Assembly: GCF_002382885.1 (NCBI RefSeq)
Contig: NZ_NWVL01000029.1
Span: forward strand, 1-64,000
Source: Streptomyces sp. WZ.A104
GTDB taxonomy: Bacteria; Actinomycetota; Actinomycetes; Streptomycetales; Streptomycetaceae
DNA length: 64,000 nucleotides
Reading direction: 5' to 3'
How positions within the stretch are numbered: the stretch's first letter is position 1; each line of letters starts with the position of its first letter. The notes beneath the pieces are model-generated. The model did not search any database and was not told the DNA's origin. It worked only from the letters and a program-made list of their open reading frames with translations. Made by a program: the position numbers and the translations under genes. Below are positions 15,519 to 24,644 of this stretch, piece by piece.

Positions 15519-17840
15519 ATGACAGGACCCGCGGTGCCATTCCGCGAAATCGTTCTGAAGGTTCACAGCAGGTGCGATCTCGCCTGCGACCATTGCTATG
15601 TCTATGAACACGCGGATCAGAGCTGGCGAACCAGGCCGAAGGTTATCTCTGACCACGTCATTCGCCGGACGGCCCAGCGCCTCGCTGAGCACGCCGGGAC
15701 TCATGCACTGCCCTCCGTGACAGTGATCCTGCACGGAGGGGAGCCTCTGCTCGCCGGTCCCGCACGGCTGCGGACCGTCTGCGAGGAGTTCGGCTCCGCG
15801 CTCGCGGGCATCGCCGACCTGGATCTACGCATCCACACCAACGGCCTCCAGCTCAGCCCCCGCTATCTGGACCTCTTCGACGAGTTCGGCGTCAAGGTCG
15901 GCATCTCGCTGGACGGCGACAAGGCCGCCAACGACCGCCACCGCCGCTACGCCGACGGGCGCAGCAGCCACCCCCTGGTCCTCAAGGCCGTGGAGCTGCT
16001 CGGCCAGGACCGCTACCGCCATCTCAACCTCGGCCTCCTGTGCACCATCGACATCGAGAACGACCCCGTCGCGGTCCTGGACGCCCTGACCGAACTCGAA
16101 CCGCCGCTGGTCGACTTCCTCCTCCCGCACGCCACCTGGGACGAGCCGCCGCCCCGCCCGGACGGATCGCCCACCGCGTACGCCACCTGGCTCCTCGCGG
16201 TCTTCGACCGCTGGCAGGAACAGGGGCGACCGGTTCCGGTCCGCCTCTTCTCCTCGGTGCTCTCCACCCTCGGCGGCGGCCCCAGCCTCACCGAATCCCT
16301 GGGCCTGGCCCCCACCGACCTCGTCGTCGTCGAGACGGACGGCCAGCTGGAGCAGGTCGACTCGCTCAAGAGCGCCTACGAGGGCGCGGCCGCCACCGGC
16401 TTCGACGTCTTCACCCACTCCTTGGACGAGGTCGCCGACCACCCGGGAGTCCGGGCCCGGCAGCTCGGCCTGGCCGGGGTCGGCGAGGCCTGCCGCCGGT
16501 GCCCCGTCGTACGTTCGTGCGGCGGCGGGCTCTACACCCACCGCTACCGCTCGGCGAGCGGCGGCTTCGACAACCCCTCCGTCTACTGCGCCGACCTGGA
16601 GGCGCTCGTCCGGGGCATCCAGCAGCGCACCGAGTCGGCCACCGTCTCCCCGGCGCTGGGCGACCCGGCGGACCTGGCCGCCGCCCAGCAGGATCTGACC
16701 CGCACTCTGCTCGCCCTGCTGCACGCCGATCTCGACGGCCGCGCGGGGCAGGAGTGGGACGAGGCCTGGGCGATCGCGGCCGAGGCCGAGTCCTGCGAGT
16801 CGGGTGCCGCCGCCCTCGACGAGGTCCTGGCCCACCCGTATGCGCGCACCTGGCTGCTGGACGTGCTCGAAGGGCTGCGCGCCGGGAGCCCGGAGGCCGT
16901 CGGCGCCGCGCTGCGGCTCTCCGCCCAGGTCGCGGCGGCGGCCGTACGGGGGGGTCTCGACCTGGCCGTCCCCGTCACGTACCGCGCCGGACGCATCGCC
17001 CTGCCCACCCTCGGCGAGCTGCGGCTCGGTGGCCCCGGGGAGAGCGGCCGCGTCTCGGTGCGCGCCACCGGCGACGGGTTCGAGGTCCGGAGCGGGGACG
17101 GCACCCGCCGCGCGATCGCGCTGGACGGCAGGGACGCCCCCGGCTGGCGCCCGGTCCGACGGCTCGCGGCCGCCGGTGCCCCCGCGTTCCTGCTCGACGA
17201 CCTCGACCCGTACCGCGACTGCTTCACCGCACCCGCCGCACCGCGCCTCGCGCCGGACGCGGCGGACCGGTGGGCCGCGGTCATCGGCCGGGCGTGGGCG
17301 CTGCTGGCGGAGGCCGCCCCGGAGCAGGCCGCGGCCGCGGCGGCCGGTCTGACGACGCTGACACCGGTGCAGCCGCCCGTGCCGTGCGGGCCGGGGCGGC
17401 AGGAGGGGCGGCCGCACGGCTACGGGGCGCTCGGCCTGCCGGTGACGGGGGGCGCGGAGGAGCTGGCGCTCGCGTTGCTGCGGGGCCACCGGCGTACGGG
17501 ACTGCGGGCCCTGCTCGACGTCACGGACCTCTACGCCTCGGACGGGGCCTGGGCCCATCGGTCGCCCTGGCAGGAAGAGGAGGTCCCGTTCTCCCGGCTG
17601 CTGGCCGACGCCTATGAGCGCGTGGGGCTCGCCGCGCTGGACCCCCGCTTCCTCCGGGGGGTGCCCGAAGCGCTCGACCTCCTCGAAGGGGCGGCCGAGC
17701 CGACGGTGGACGGGCTGCGGCTGCTGGATCTCCTGCGCAAGGAGGCGAGCGGGGCGGTGCACCGGGGGAGTGGCGCGGTACACACGGGGACAAGCAGGGA
17801 TAAGCACCCCAGGATTACTTTCGATCAAGAAAGACTCTGA
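15519..17840 (+). CDS. fxsB: FxsB-type radical SAM/SPASM cyclophane synthase
   Basis: Maturase of the FxsA peptide. The radical SAM cluster site is C19-x3-C23-x2-C26-Y, and ILHGGEPLL is the GGEP motif. A SPASM-like cysteine group (CRRCPVVRSCGGG, then a Cys in YCADLEAL) near residues 327-365 would hold auxiliary Fe-S clusters. The family reaction is a C-C bond between Phe and Ser in FxS. At 773 residues it includes the long C-terminal extension of fused FxsB proteins, normally a HExxH-type peptide hydroxylase-like domain. In the equivalent place (ending ALLDVTDLY) this protein reads RGHRR at residues 655-659, so the HExxH site appears lost. That alignment is from memory. Confidence 0.88.
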   Translation: MTGPAVPFREIVLKVHSRCDLACDHCYVYEHADQSWRTRPKVISDHVIRRTAQRLAEHAGTHALPSVTVILHGGEPLLAGPARLRTVCEEFGSALAGIADLDLRIHTNGLQLSPRYLDLFDEFGVKVGISLDGDKAANDRHRRYADGRSSHPLVLKAVELLGQDRYRHLNLGLLCTIDIENDPVAVLDALTELEPPLVDFLLPHATWDEPPPRPDGSPTAYATWLLAVFDRWQEQGRPVPVRLFSSVLSTLGGGPSLTESLGLAPTDLVVVETDGQLEQVDSLKSAYEGAAATGFDVFTHSLDEVADHPGVRARQLGLAGVGEACRRCPVVRSCGGGLYTHRYRSASGGFDNPSVYCADLEALVRGIQQRTESATVSPALGDPADLAAAQQDLTRTLLALLHADLDGRAGQEWDEAWAIAAEAESCESGAAALDEVLAHPYARTWLLDVLEGLRAGSPEAVGAALRLSAQVAAAAVRGGLDLAVPVTYRAGRIALPTLGELRLGGPGESGRVSVRATGDGFEVRSGDGTRRAIALDGRDAPGWRPVRRLAAAGAPAFLLDDLDPYRDCFTAPAAPRLAPDAADRWAAVIGRAWALLAEAAPEQAAAAAAGLTTLTPVQPPVPCGPGRQEGRPHGYGALGLPVTGGAEELALALLRGHRRTGLRALLDVTDLYASDGAWAHRSPWQEEEVPFSRLLADAYERVGLAALDPRFLRGVPEALDLLEGAAEPTVDGLRLLDLLRKEASGAVHRGSGAVHTGTSRDKHPRITFDQERL

Positions 17841-17855
17841 CGAAACCTGGGTATG

Positions 17856-17885
17856 AATGACTGGAAAGCGGCGTTGAATGACTGA
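17856..17885 (+). promoter_or_regulatory. Direct repeat in the fxsB-fxsC interval
   Basis: GAATGACTG occurs twice, 21 bases apart (two helical turns), in the 143-base gap before fxsC. The gap is lower in G+C than the genes. It may mark a separate promoter or regulator site for fxsC-fxsT; no -35/-10 pair is certain. Confidence 0.35.
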
Positions 17886-17983
17886 ACGTCAGGGGGGTGG
17901 AACAAGGTCCACTCCGGAATGATGAATCCGCTCGCATTCATCACCGACCTTGGGTGCGGGTGCTCATACAGGACGGGGGTCGT

Positions 17984-19300
17984 GTGCACGCATCGACGCA
18001 GCAGCGAGCGGCGGACCATCGGCCGTACTTCTTTCTGAGTTACGCCCACACACCGGGGTACGGCGGTGGTACGGACCCCGATATGTGGGTCGAGCGGCTT
18101 TTCCAAGATCTTTGCGGTCATGTGATGGCCATGACCGACCTGCCCGCGGGCGCGCCCGCGGGATTCATGGACCGGGAGATACGTTCCGGGGAGGGCTGGT
18201 CGGAACGGCTCGGTGACGTCCTCGCCACCTGCCGGGTCTTCGTCCCGCTGTTCTCGCCGCGCTACTTCGCCAGCGAGATGTGCGGCAAGGAGTGGTACGC
18301 CTTCGAGCAGCGCGCCATCCACCACCGGGCCCGCTCCAACCAGCCCGCCGAGGCCATCGTCCCCGCCCTCTGGGTGCCGGTGCCGCCGAGCCAGCTCCCC
18401 GGATCGGCTGAGCGCTTACAGTTCAACCACCGCGACTTCGGGGACCGTTACGTCAGCGACGGCCTCTACGGCCTGATCAAGCTCAGGCTCTTCGCCCAGG
18501 AGTACGAACGGGCCGTCTACGAACTGGCCAAACGCATCGTCAGCGTCGCCGACTCGGTCCGTATCGACACCGGCCGCCCCGTCGACTACCGCCTCGCTCC
18601 CAGTGCCTTCGGCTCCCCCAGCAGCGGGGTCGGCGCCCCCCGGCCGATGCGGATCACCATCGCCGCACCCACCCGCCACGAGCTGCCGGAGGGGCGCGAC
18701 GCCGACTACTACGGCGACCACCCGCAGGACTGGAACCCCTACCACCCGGACGCCGCCCGCCCCCTGGCCTACGTCGCCGAGGAGCTGGTGCGCTCGCTCA
18801 ACTACCAGGCCCAGATCACCTCCTTCGACGAGGAGTCGGGCCAGCCCGAGGGCAAGGCCCCGCCCAGCACCCCGGAGATCCTCATCGTCGACCGCTGGGC
18901 CCTCCAGGACGAGGACCGCCGCCTCAGGCTCGCCGCCTTCGACGCCGAGAACCGCCCCTGGGTGACCATGGTCGTGCCGTGGAGCCGCGACGACCACCAG
19001 AGCCGGGCCGCGGAGGCCGAGCTGACCGGGAAACTCGAAGCGACCATGCCCGCCAGGATGCGCCACGGCCGGACCTTCTGCCGGGCCGCCGCCCGGGGCG
19101 TGCCCACGATGGAGGCCTTCGGGCAACTCCTGCCCCAGGTCGTCGAGGTGGCCGCCCAGCAGTATCTGAGACACGCGACGGCCTACCCGCCGGGCACCGG
19201 CGGCGGACACAGTGAACGGACCCGGCTCACCGGCCCCATGGGCGCCACCAGCTACACACCCGATCCGCACGACCTCGCGACGGAAGCGGAGGACATATGA
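17984..19300 (+). CDS. fxsC: FxsC, TIR-like protein of the FxSxx-COOH system
   Basis: The N-terminal half (about residues 15-180) is a TIR-like domain: YFFLSYAHTP, then a WVERLFQDLC helix, GFMDREIRSGEGW, and the last segment FVPLFSPRYFASEMCGKEW with the Glu in the place used by NAD-cleaving TIRs. The C-terminal half (from about residue 215) is the FxsC-specific domain of unknown role. The GTG start beginning MHASTQQ has GGACGGGGG upstream; a start 29 codons earlier is possible but lacks a good ribosome site. Codon 145 is TTA, rare in Streptomyces and read by the bldA tRNA. The stop overlaps the fxsT ATG in ATGA, so both are translated together. Confidence 0.85.
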   Translation: MHASTQQRAADHRPYFFLSYAHTPGYGGGTDPDMWVERLFQDLCGHVMAMTDLPAGAPAGFMDREIRSGEGWSERLGDVLATCRVFVPLFSPRYFASEMCGKEWYAFEQRAIHHRARSNQPAEAIVPALWVPVPPSQLPGSAERLQFNHRDFGDRYVSDGLYGLIKLRLFAQEYERAVYELAKRIVSVADSVRIDTGRPVDYRLAPSAFGSPSSGVGAPRPMRITIAAPTRHELPEGRDADYYGDHPQDWNPYHPDAARPLAYVAEELVRSLNYQAQITSFDEESGQPEGKAPPSTPEILIVDRWALQDEDRRLRLAAFDAENRPWVTMVVPWSRDDHQSRAAEAELTGKLEATMPARMRHGRTFCRAAARGVPTMEAFGQLLPQVVEVAAQQYLRHATAYPPGTGGGHSERTRLTGPMGATSYTPDPHDLATEAEDI

Positions 19301-22300
19301 GTACCGGTCGTGACGGACGCATCGTCACTTTCTACTCGTACAAGGGCGGTACCGGGCGCACCATGGCCCTCGCCAACACCGCCTGGATCCTCGCGGCCAA
19401 CGGCAAGCGGGTGCTGGCCGTCGACTGGGACCTGGAGGCGCCCGGACTCCACCGGTTCTTCCACCCCTTCCTCGACCCCGCCACCCTCGGCGCCACCACC
19501 GGAGTGATCGACCTGATCACCGAGTACGCCTGGGCCGCGACCAGCCCCGCCCAGCGCGCCGACGACTGGCACCGCGACTACGCCCGCATCCAGCCGCACG
19601 CCGTGTCGCTGACCCCGGAGACGCTCGGCTGGGAGTTCCCGCAGGGCGGCACGCTCGACTTCGTCTCCGCCGGACGGCAGAACCGCGAGTACTCCGCGAC
19701 CGTCTCCACCTTCGACTGGGACAACTTCTACGACCGGCTCGGCGGCGGCCACTTCTTCGACGCGCTGCGCGACGACATGAAGGCCAACTACGACTACGTC
19801 CTCATCGACAGCCGGACCGGCCTCAGCGACATCGCCGACATCTGCACCGTCCATCTCCCGGACGTGCTCGTCGACTGTTTCACCCTCAGCGACCAGTCCA
19901 TCGACGGCGCGGCCTCCGTGGCCCGCCAGATCGCCGAGCGCTACACCGGCCGTCCCATCTCCATCTTCCCCGTCCCCATGCGTATCGACGAGGGCGAGAA
20001 GGAGAAGGCGGACGCCGGACGGGCACTGGCCCGGCTCAAGTTCGACCGGCTGCCCCGTGACATGTCCGGCGACGAACTCACCGCCTACTGGGGCGCGGTG
20101 GAGATCCCCTACCGCCCCTACTACGCCTACGAGGAGACACTCGCCACCTTCGGCGACGAGGCCGGGCTGACCAACTCGCTGCTCTCCGCCTTCGAACGGC
20201 TCACCGCGGTCATCACCGGCCGCGAGATCACCTCGATGCCCCCGATCGGCGAAGAGGTCCGCCTGCGGATCCGCGACGCCTTCACCCGGCGCAGGCCCGC
20301 CCTGCCCGCCGACCTCTTCCTCAGCTATGTGGCGGAGAACCGGATGTGGGCCGACTGGATCGAGTCCGTCCTCACCCGGGCCGGCTTCCGGGTCGTCCCG
20401 CGAGACGTCTCCGCCGACCGCCCGCCCGAGGACACCGCGAGCCCCGCCACCGAGAACACCGCCCGCACGGTGGTGCTGCTCTCCACCGCCTACCTCAAGT
20501 CGCAGCGCGGCGTGGAGCTGTGGGAGCGGGCGGTCGCCGAGGACCCGGGCGGCGGCCGCCGCCAGCTGCTGCCCCTGCGGGTCGGCGACGTACGCCTCAG
20601 CGCCCCCTACATCGACCGCAACCCGGTCGACCTCTTCCGCCTCGACGAGGTGCACGCCACCACGGCCCTGATGCGCGCCCTGGACCGGCCGGTGCAGCTG
20701 GTCGACGGTGTGGCCCCGGGGCCCCGGTTCCCCGGCACCGTACCGAGGATCTGGAACGCACCGCCCCGCAACCCCGGGTTCACCGGCCGCTCGCTCGTCC
20801 TGGAGCGGATGCGCGACCAGCTCGGCGGCGGTCTGGCCGTCGTCCTGCCGCAGCCGCAGACCCTGTACGGACTCGGCGGTGTCGGCAAGACCCAGGTGGC
20901 CCTGGAGTACGTGCACCGCTTCATGGCCGACTACGACCTGGTGTGGTGGATATCGTCCGAACAGCCCGACGACGTGGTCGCCTCGCTCGCCGAACTCGCC
21001 GTCCGGCTCGGCGCCCAGGGCGGCGACGACATGGCGGTCGCCTCGCAGGAGGCCGTCGACCTGCTGCGGCGCGGGGTGCCCTCGGACCGCTGGCTGCTGG
21101 TCTTCGACAACGCGGACGACCCCGAGCAGCTGCGCCGCTACTTCCCGCAGGGAGGCTCCGGCCACATCCTGGTGACCTCCCGCAACCAGAGCTGGTCCCA
21201 GCACGGGGACGCCCTGCCCGTGGACGTCTTCCTGCGCGAGGAGTCCATCGAGCACCTCCAGCGCCGGGCCCCGGGGCTCAGCGACGAGGACGCCGACCAG
21301 GTGGCCACCGCCGTGGGCGACCTGCCGCTCGCCGTCGAGCAGGCGGCGGCCTGGATCGCGGAGACCGCCACCCCCATCGACGCCTATCTCGAACAGCTCG
21401 CCCAGCAGGCGCCCCAGGTCCTCGCCCTCAACCAGCCCGCGGGCTACCCGGAACCGGTCGCCGCCACCTGGAACATCTCCATCGCCCGGCTCAAGGAGCG
21501 CTCGCCCGCGGCCGTACGGCTGCTCCAGCTCTGCGCCTTCTTCGCCCCGGAACCGATCTCCGCGAACCTCCTCTACAGCAAGGAGATGATCGACGCGCTG
21601 AAACCGTACGACTCCTCGCTCCAGGAGAAGCTGGTGCTGGGCCGGGTCATCCGGGAGATCGGCCGGTTCGCCCTCGCCAAGGTCGACCAGGTCTCCAACT
21701 CCATCCAGGTGCACCGCCTCGTCCAGGCCGTGATCAAGGCGCAGCTCAGCGAGGAGGAGCAGCGCGAGGCCCGGCACGTCGTCCACCGCATCCTGGCCGG
21801 CGCCCGCCCGGATGACGACGAGCCGATCGACAACCCGGACACCTGGCCGCGCTTCACGACGATCTGGCCGCACCTGGGCCCCTCCGACGCCCGCAACTGC
21901 AAGGAGCCGGAGACCCGCAGGCTCCTGATCGACCGGGTCCGCTACCTCTGGAAGCGCGGCGACGTCAGGACCGCGGGGGCGCTGGGAGACGAGCTGCGGG
22001 AGATCTGGCAGGAGAAGCTGGGGGAGCGGGACCTGCAGTACCTGTACCTCTGCTTCCACCTCTCCAACATCCTGCGCACCCGCGGGCGTTACGTGGAGGC
22101 GAAGGAGCTCGACGAGTTCACGCTCCAGCGGCAGCGCGAGGTGCTGGGCCCGGAGCACCCGCACACCTACATGACCACCAGCAGCCTGGCCATCGACCTC
22201 GGGCTGCTCGGGGACTACGGCCGGGCGATCGAGATGGCGACCGAGGCCCACGAGGGATTCGGCCAGATCTTCCACGACTCCCACCCCCGGACCCTGGCCG

Positions 22301-23232
22301 CCGCCAACAACCTGGCCCTGAACCTGCGCAGCGTCGGCCAGTACGCCCGCGCCCGCGAGATCGACCAGGACGTCTACGACCTGCGCTCCCAGGTGCTCGG
22401 CCCGGAGCACCCCTACAGCCTGTCCTCCGCGATGAACCTGGCCCGCGATCTGCGGGAGGTCGGGCGGTACGAGGACTCCGTGGGCCTGCTCAGCCGCGCC
22501 TACGACAGCTGCAAGCGGACCCTGGGGCGCAGCTTCCCCACCACCCTGAGCGCCGCGAAGAGCCTGGCGGTGTCGTTGCGGCGGGCCGGCCGGCTGGAGG
22601 ACGCGCACCGGCTGACGGTCGCCACCCGCGCCCGGTACCGGGCGAAGTACACCACCGCCAACCCCGATTCGCTGGCCTGCGACCTCAATCTGGCCGCCGA
22701 CCTGTTCGCGGCGGGCGAGGCGGCGGAGGCCCGGGAGACCGCCCAGGAGGTCGTCGACCAGTACATGAAGGTGCCGGGGGACAAGCACCCCTCCACCCTG
22801 GCCGCCCAGAACAACCTGGGCATCTATCTGTCGGGTGTGGGAGAGGCGGAGGAGGCGGAGCGGGTGCACCGCCGCGTGGTCGCCTCGATGCGGGACATCT
22901 TCGGGCACGATCACCCGCACACGCTGTTCTGCGTCATGAACCTGGCCAACGCCACGGCCGAAGCGGGCGATCTCGACCTCGTCCTGAGGACCGAGCGCAC
23001 GGTCTCCGGTCAGCTCAAGGAGGCCCTCGGGGCGCACCACCCGGAGACACTGGCGATGACCTCGAACATCGCGGTCACGCTGGATGCCATGGGGCGCAAG
23101 GACGAGGCCCTGCACGTGCGGGCGGAGGTCGTCGACGAGCTGGCCCGCCAGCTGGGAGACGACCACCCGCTGACCCGGATGGCGCGGGACGAGCGCAGGT
23201 TCCGGCGCGAACTGGAACCGCTGGCGGTGTGA
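19297..23232 (+). CDS. fxsT: FxsT, ParA-like/TIR/NB-ARC/TPR protein of the FxSxx-COOH system
   Basis: A 1311-residue multidomain protein. Residues 8-290 are a MinD/ParA-like NTPase with the deviant Walker A KGGTGRT (residues 16-22, Arg where a second Lys is usual) and VLAVDWDLEAPG. Residues about 335-470 are a TIR domain (LFLSYVAENRMWADWIE, VVLLSTAYLKS, VELWERAV). Residues about 490-820 are a STAND/NB-ARC ATPase with Walker A GLGGVGKTQ, LLVFDNADD as Walker B and GDLPLAVEQAAAWI as the GxP motif. From about 900 to the end are roughly eight 42-residue kinesin-light-chain-like TPRs with GPEHPHTY-type links. This layout is like immune receptors: TPRs sense, STAND oligomerises, TIR acts. What it senses is unknown; FxsA product is the obvious candidate. 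Confidence 0.9.
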   Translation: MSTGRDGRIVTFYSYKGGTGRTMALANTAWILAANGKRVLAVDWDLEAPGLHRFFHPFLDPATLGATTGVIDLITEYAWAATSPAQRADDWHRDYARIQPHAVSLTPETLGWEFPQGGTLDFVSAGRQNREYSATVSTFDWDNFYDRLGGGHFFDALRDDMKANYDYVLIDSRTGLSDIADICTVHLPDVLVDCFTLSDQSIDGAASVARQIAERYTGRPISIFPVPMRIDEGEKEKADAGRALARLKFDRLPRDMSGDELTAYWGAVEIPYRPYYAYEETLATFGDEAGLTNSLLSAFERLTAVITGREITSMPPIGEEVRLRIRDAFTRRRPALPADLFLSYVAENRMWADWIESVLTRAGFRVVPRDVSADRPPEDTASPATENTARTVVLLSTAYLKSQRGVELWERAVAEDPGGGRRQLLPLRVGDVRLSAPYIDRNPVDLFRLDEVHATTALMRALDRPVQLVDGVAPGPRFPGTVPRIWNAPPRNPGFTGRSLVLERMRDQLGGGLAVVLPQPQTLYGLGGVGKTQVALEYVHRFMADYDLVWWISSEQPDDVVASLAELAVRLGAQGGDDMAVASQEAVDLLRRGVPSDRWLLVFDNADDPEQLRRYFPQGGSGHILVTSRNQSWSQHGDALPVDVFLREESIEHLQRRAPGLSDEDADQVATAVGDLPLAVEQAAAWIAETATPIDAYLEQLAQQAPQVLALNQPAGYPEPVAATWNISIARLKERSPAAVRLLQLCAFFAPEPISANLLYSKEMIDALKPYDSSLQEKLVLGRVIREIGRFALAKVDQVSNSIQVHRLVQAVIKAQLSEEEQREARHVVHRILAGARPDDDEPIDNPDTWPRFTTIWPHLGPSDARNCKEPETRRLLIDRVRYLWKRGDVRTAGALGDELREIWQEKLGERDLQYLYLCFHLSNILRTRGRYVEAKELDEFTLQRQREVLGPEHPHTYMTTSSLAIDLGLLGDYGRAIEMATEAHEGFGQIFHDSHPRTLAAANNLALNLRSVGQYARAREIDQDVYDLRSQVLGPEHPYSLSSAMNLARDLREVGRYEDSVGLLSRAYDSCKRTLGRSFPTTLSAAKSLAVSLRRAGRLEDAHRLTVATRARYRAKYTTANPDSLACDLNLAADLFAAGEAAEARETAQEVVDQYMKVPGDKHPSTLAAQNNLGIYLSGVGEAEEAERVHRRVVASMRDIFGHDHPHTLFCVMNLANATAEAGDLDLVLRTERTVSGQLKEALGAHHPETLAMTSNIAVTLDAMGRKDEALHVRAEVVDELARQLGDDHPLTRMARDERRFRRELEPLAV

Positions 23233-23251
23233 TCGGGCGAGCCTGATCTCT

Positions 23252-23281
23252 GCGCCGGGCCCTGGCGTACGGGCCCGGCGC
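23252..23281. terminator. Bidirectional terminator after fxsT
   Basis: Perfect 11-bp stem GCGCCGGGCCC / GGGCCCGGCGC with an 8-base loop, between convergent fxsT and the alpha/beta hydrolase gene. Confidence 0.85.
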
Positions 23282-23299
23282 GGCGCTGCTCTCCCCGCG

Positions 23300-24208
23300 T
23301 CAGAGCGGTACGGCGGAGGGCAGCGGCCGGTCCGGATCGGCCCGGTCGTCCAGCAGCCAGTCGAGGACGCGGGGAAGGACGGAGAACGCGTCGAAGTGTG
23401 CCGCCGCCGGCTCCAGTACGGCGGTGGCACCCGGGATCTGCCCGGCCAGCCAGCGGGAGTGGCCGACCGGGGAGAACACGTCCTTCACCCCGTGCCAGAG
23501 CAGCACCCGGCCGCTGATCCGGGAGGGTTCAAAGCCCCAGGGGCTGCAGAAGGCGATGGCGTCGTCGATCCAGCCGTACGCCGAGATGCGCAGCCCCTCG
23601 CTGTAGTTGCGCAACAGCATCGACCGGATGCCCGCGTCATTGACCACCACCCGGTCGGAGTCGGTCAGCTCCCGGCGCAGATCGTCCAGGAGCTTCACCG
23701 GGTCGCGCCGGATCTGCGCCGAGCGGACGATGAAGGACTCCGCGAGCCCGTCCGGGTCGGCTGCCGCTGTGGAGTACGCGTCCACATTGGACGCGGCCAT
23801 CCCGTCGAACCAGTCGAGCCCGGCCGCGCCCCAGGGGGCGAGCGGGACCAGGGCGGCGGTGCGCGTGACCCGTTCGGGCAGCAGGGCCGCGCAGGCCAGC
23901 GCGTGCGGGGCCCCGCCGGAGCGGCCCACGACGGCGAAGCGGGCAAGGCCCAGGGAATCGGCGATCGCCCGGACGTCCTCGACGACATCGCCGACCCGGC
24001 GGCCCTCGTGCCGGTCCGAATCGCCGTACCCCGGGCGGTCGTAGGTGATCAGTTGTGTGCGGCGCTGATACAGGACCATGCCGCGGGGAGCGGGCCCGAG
24101 CCTGCTGCCCGGGGTCCCGTGGAGCAGAAAGACCGGTCTGCCCCGCGGATCGCCCAGCCGCTCGACCATCAGATGCCGCCCGTCCGCCGCGCGCACCCGA
24201 CTGCGCAC
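23300..24208 (-). CDS. Alpha/beta hydrolase
   Basis: A 302-residue cytosolic hydrolase. FLLHGTPGSR is the oxyanion-hole HG motif near residue 29. ITYDRPGYGDSDRHEGR follows, VVGRSGGAPHAL holds the nucleophile Ser in GxSGG, LLWHGVKDVFSP holds the acid Asp, and AAAHFDAF holds the His. The substrate cannot be told; relatives include esterases, haloalkane dehalogenases and peptidases. The GTG start has GAGGAGG 6 bases before it. The gene converges on fxsT and may be unrelated to it. Confidence 0.88.
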   Translation of the reverse strand: MRSRVRAADGRHLMVERLGDPRGRPVFLLHGTPGSRLGPAPRGMVLYQRRTQLITYDRPGYGDSDRHEGRRVGDVVEDVRAIADSLGLARFAVVGRSGGAPHALACAALLPERVTRTAALVPLAPWGAAGLDWFDGMAASNVDAYSTAAADPDGLAESFIVRSAQIRRDPVKLLDDLRRELTDSDRVVVNDAGIRSMLLRNYSEGLRISAYGWIDDAIAFCSPWGFEPSRISGRVLLWHGVKDVFSPVGHSRWLAGQIPGATAVLEPAAAHFDAFSVLPRVLDWLLDDRADPDRPLPSAVPL

Positions 24209-24644
24209 CCGCGCCTCCTCAGATCGGTCACCCGGCCGGTCCGGGCACGGCGTGCCCGGCGTGTGCCGTCGTTCGATGATGACCCATCAGAGGCGTTACG
24301 GGGACTGTTCGGTGACAGGAACTGTGAAGGCTCTGAGAGGCTCCCGGCGGACGATCTCCGTCGGAATCCGGACAAGTGGGTGCGCCATCCGGACCGGCTG
24401 GGCGAATACCGGACAGGACTAGTCCTCACTCAGGGGCCGCCGATGATCGCACCGGGTGTTCGCAAACGGAACCGACATGGCGTGACCCGGGGTAAGTGAA
24501 CGCCCCGCGTGCGAAGCGTCGGTGTGGTGTGCACGTCTCGAAGTCGACCTTGTGTGCTATCGGCGACCTCGGAATAGTGGGCGCCCCATCCTCCGTGTAC
24601 GGGCACCCCACTTGCTCCGTGCGCGGCCCCACAGGAGGTCGAAG
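24209..24644. other. Intergenic region between hydrolase and sprD
   Basis: No separate gene supported. The right-hand 90 bases can be read in frame with sprD (NSGRPILRVRAPHLLRA...), and from memory the S. griseus protein was described with such an extended N-terminus, but AGGAGG lies inside it just before the TTG start. The left part should hold promoters for the divergent hydrolase and protease genes. Confidence 0.45.

Noticed and set aside
15825..17828. 667-residue minus-strand frame over fxsB
   Set aside because: Antisense to the radical SAM and SPASM motifs and of shadow composition.
19252..23430. 1392-residue minus-strand open frame across fxsT
   Set aside because: It is antisense to a protein with clear NTPase, TIR and TPR motifs. 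Its composition (Gly, Arg, Val and Leu heavy) and lack of any recognisable domain fit a high-G+C shadow frame; only its last part coincides with the real hydrolase.
24522..24644. N-terminal extension of SprD
   Set aside because: In-frame and similar to a described form of the protein, but AGGAGG inside it points to the TTG at 24645; the signal peptide fits that start. Kept as an alternative only.
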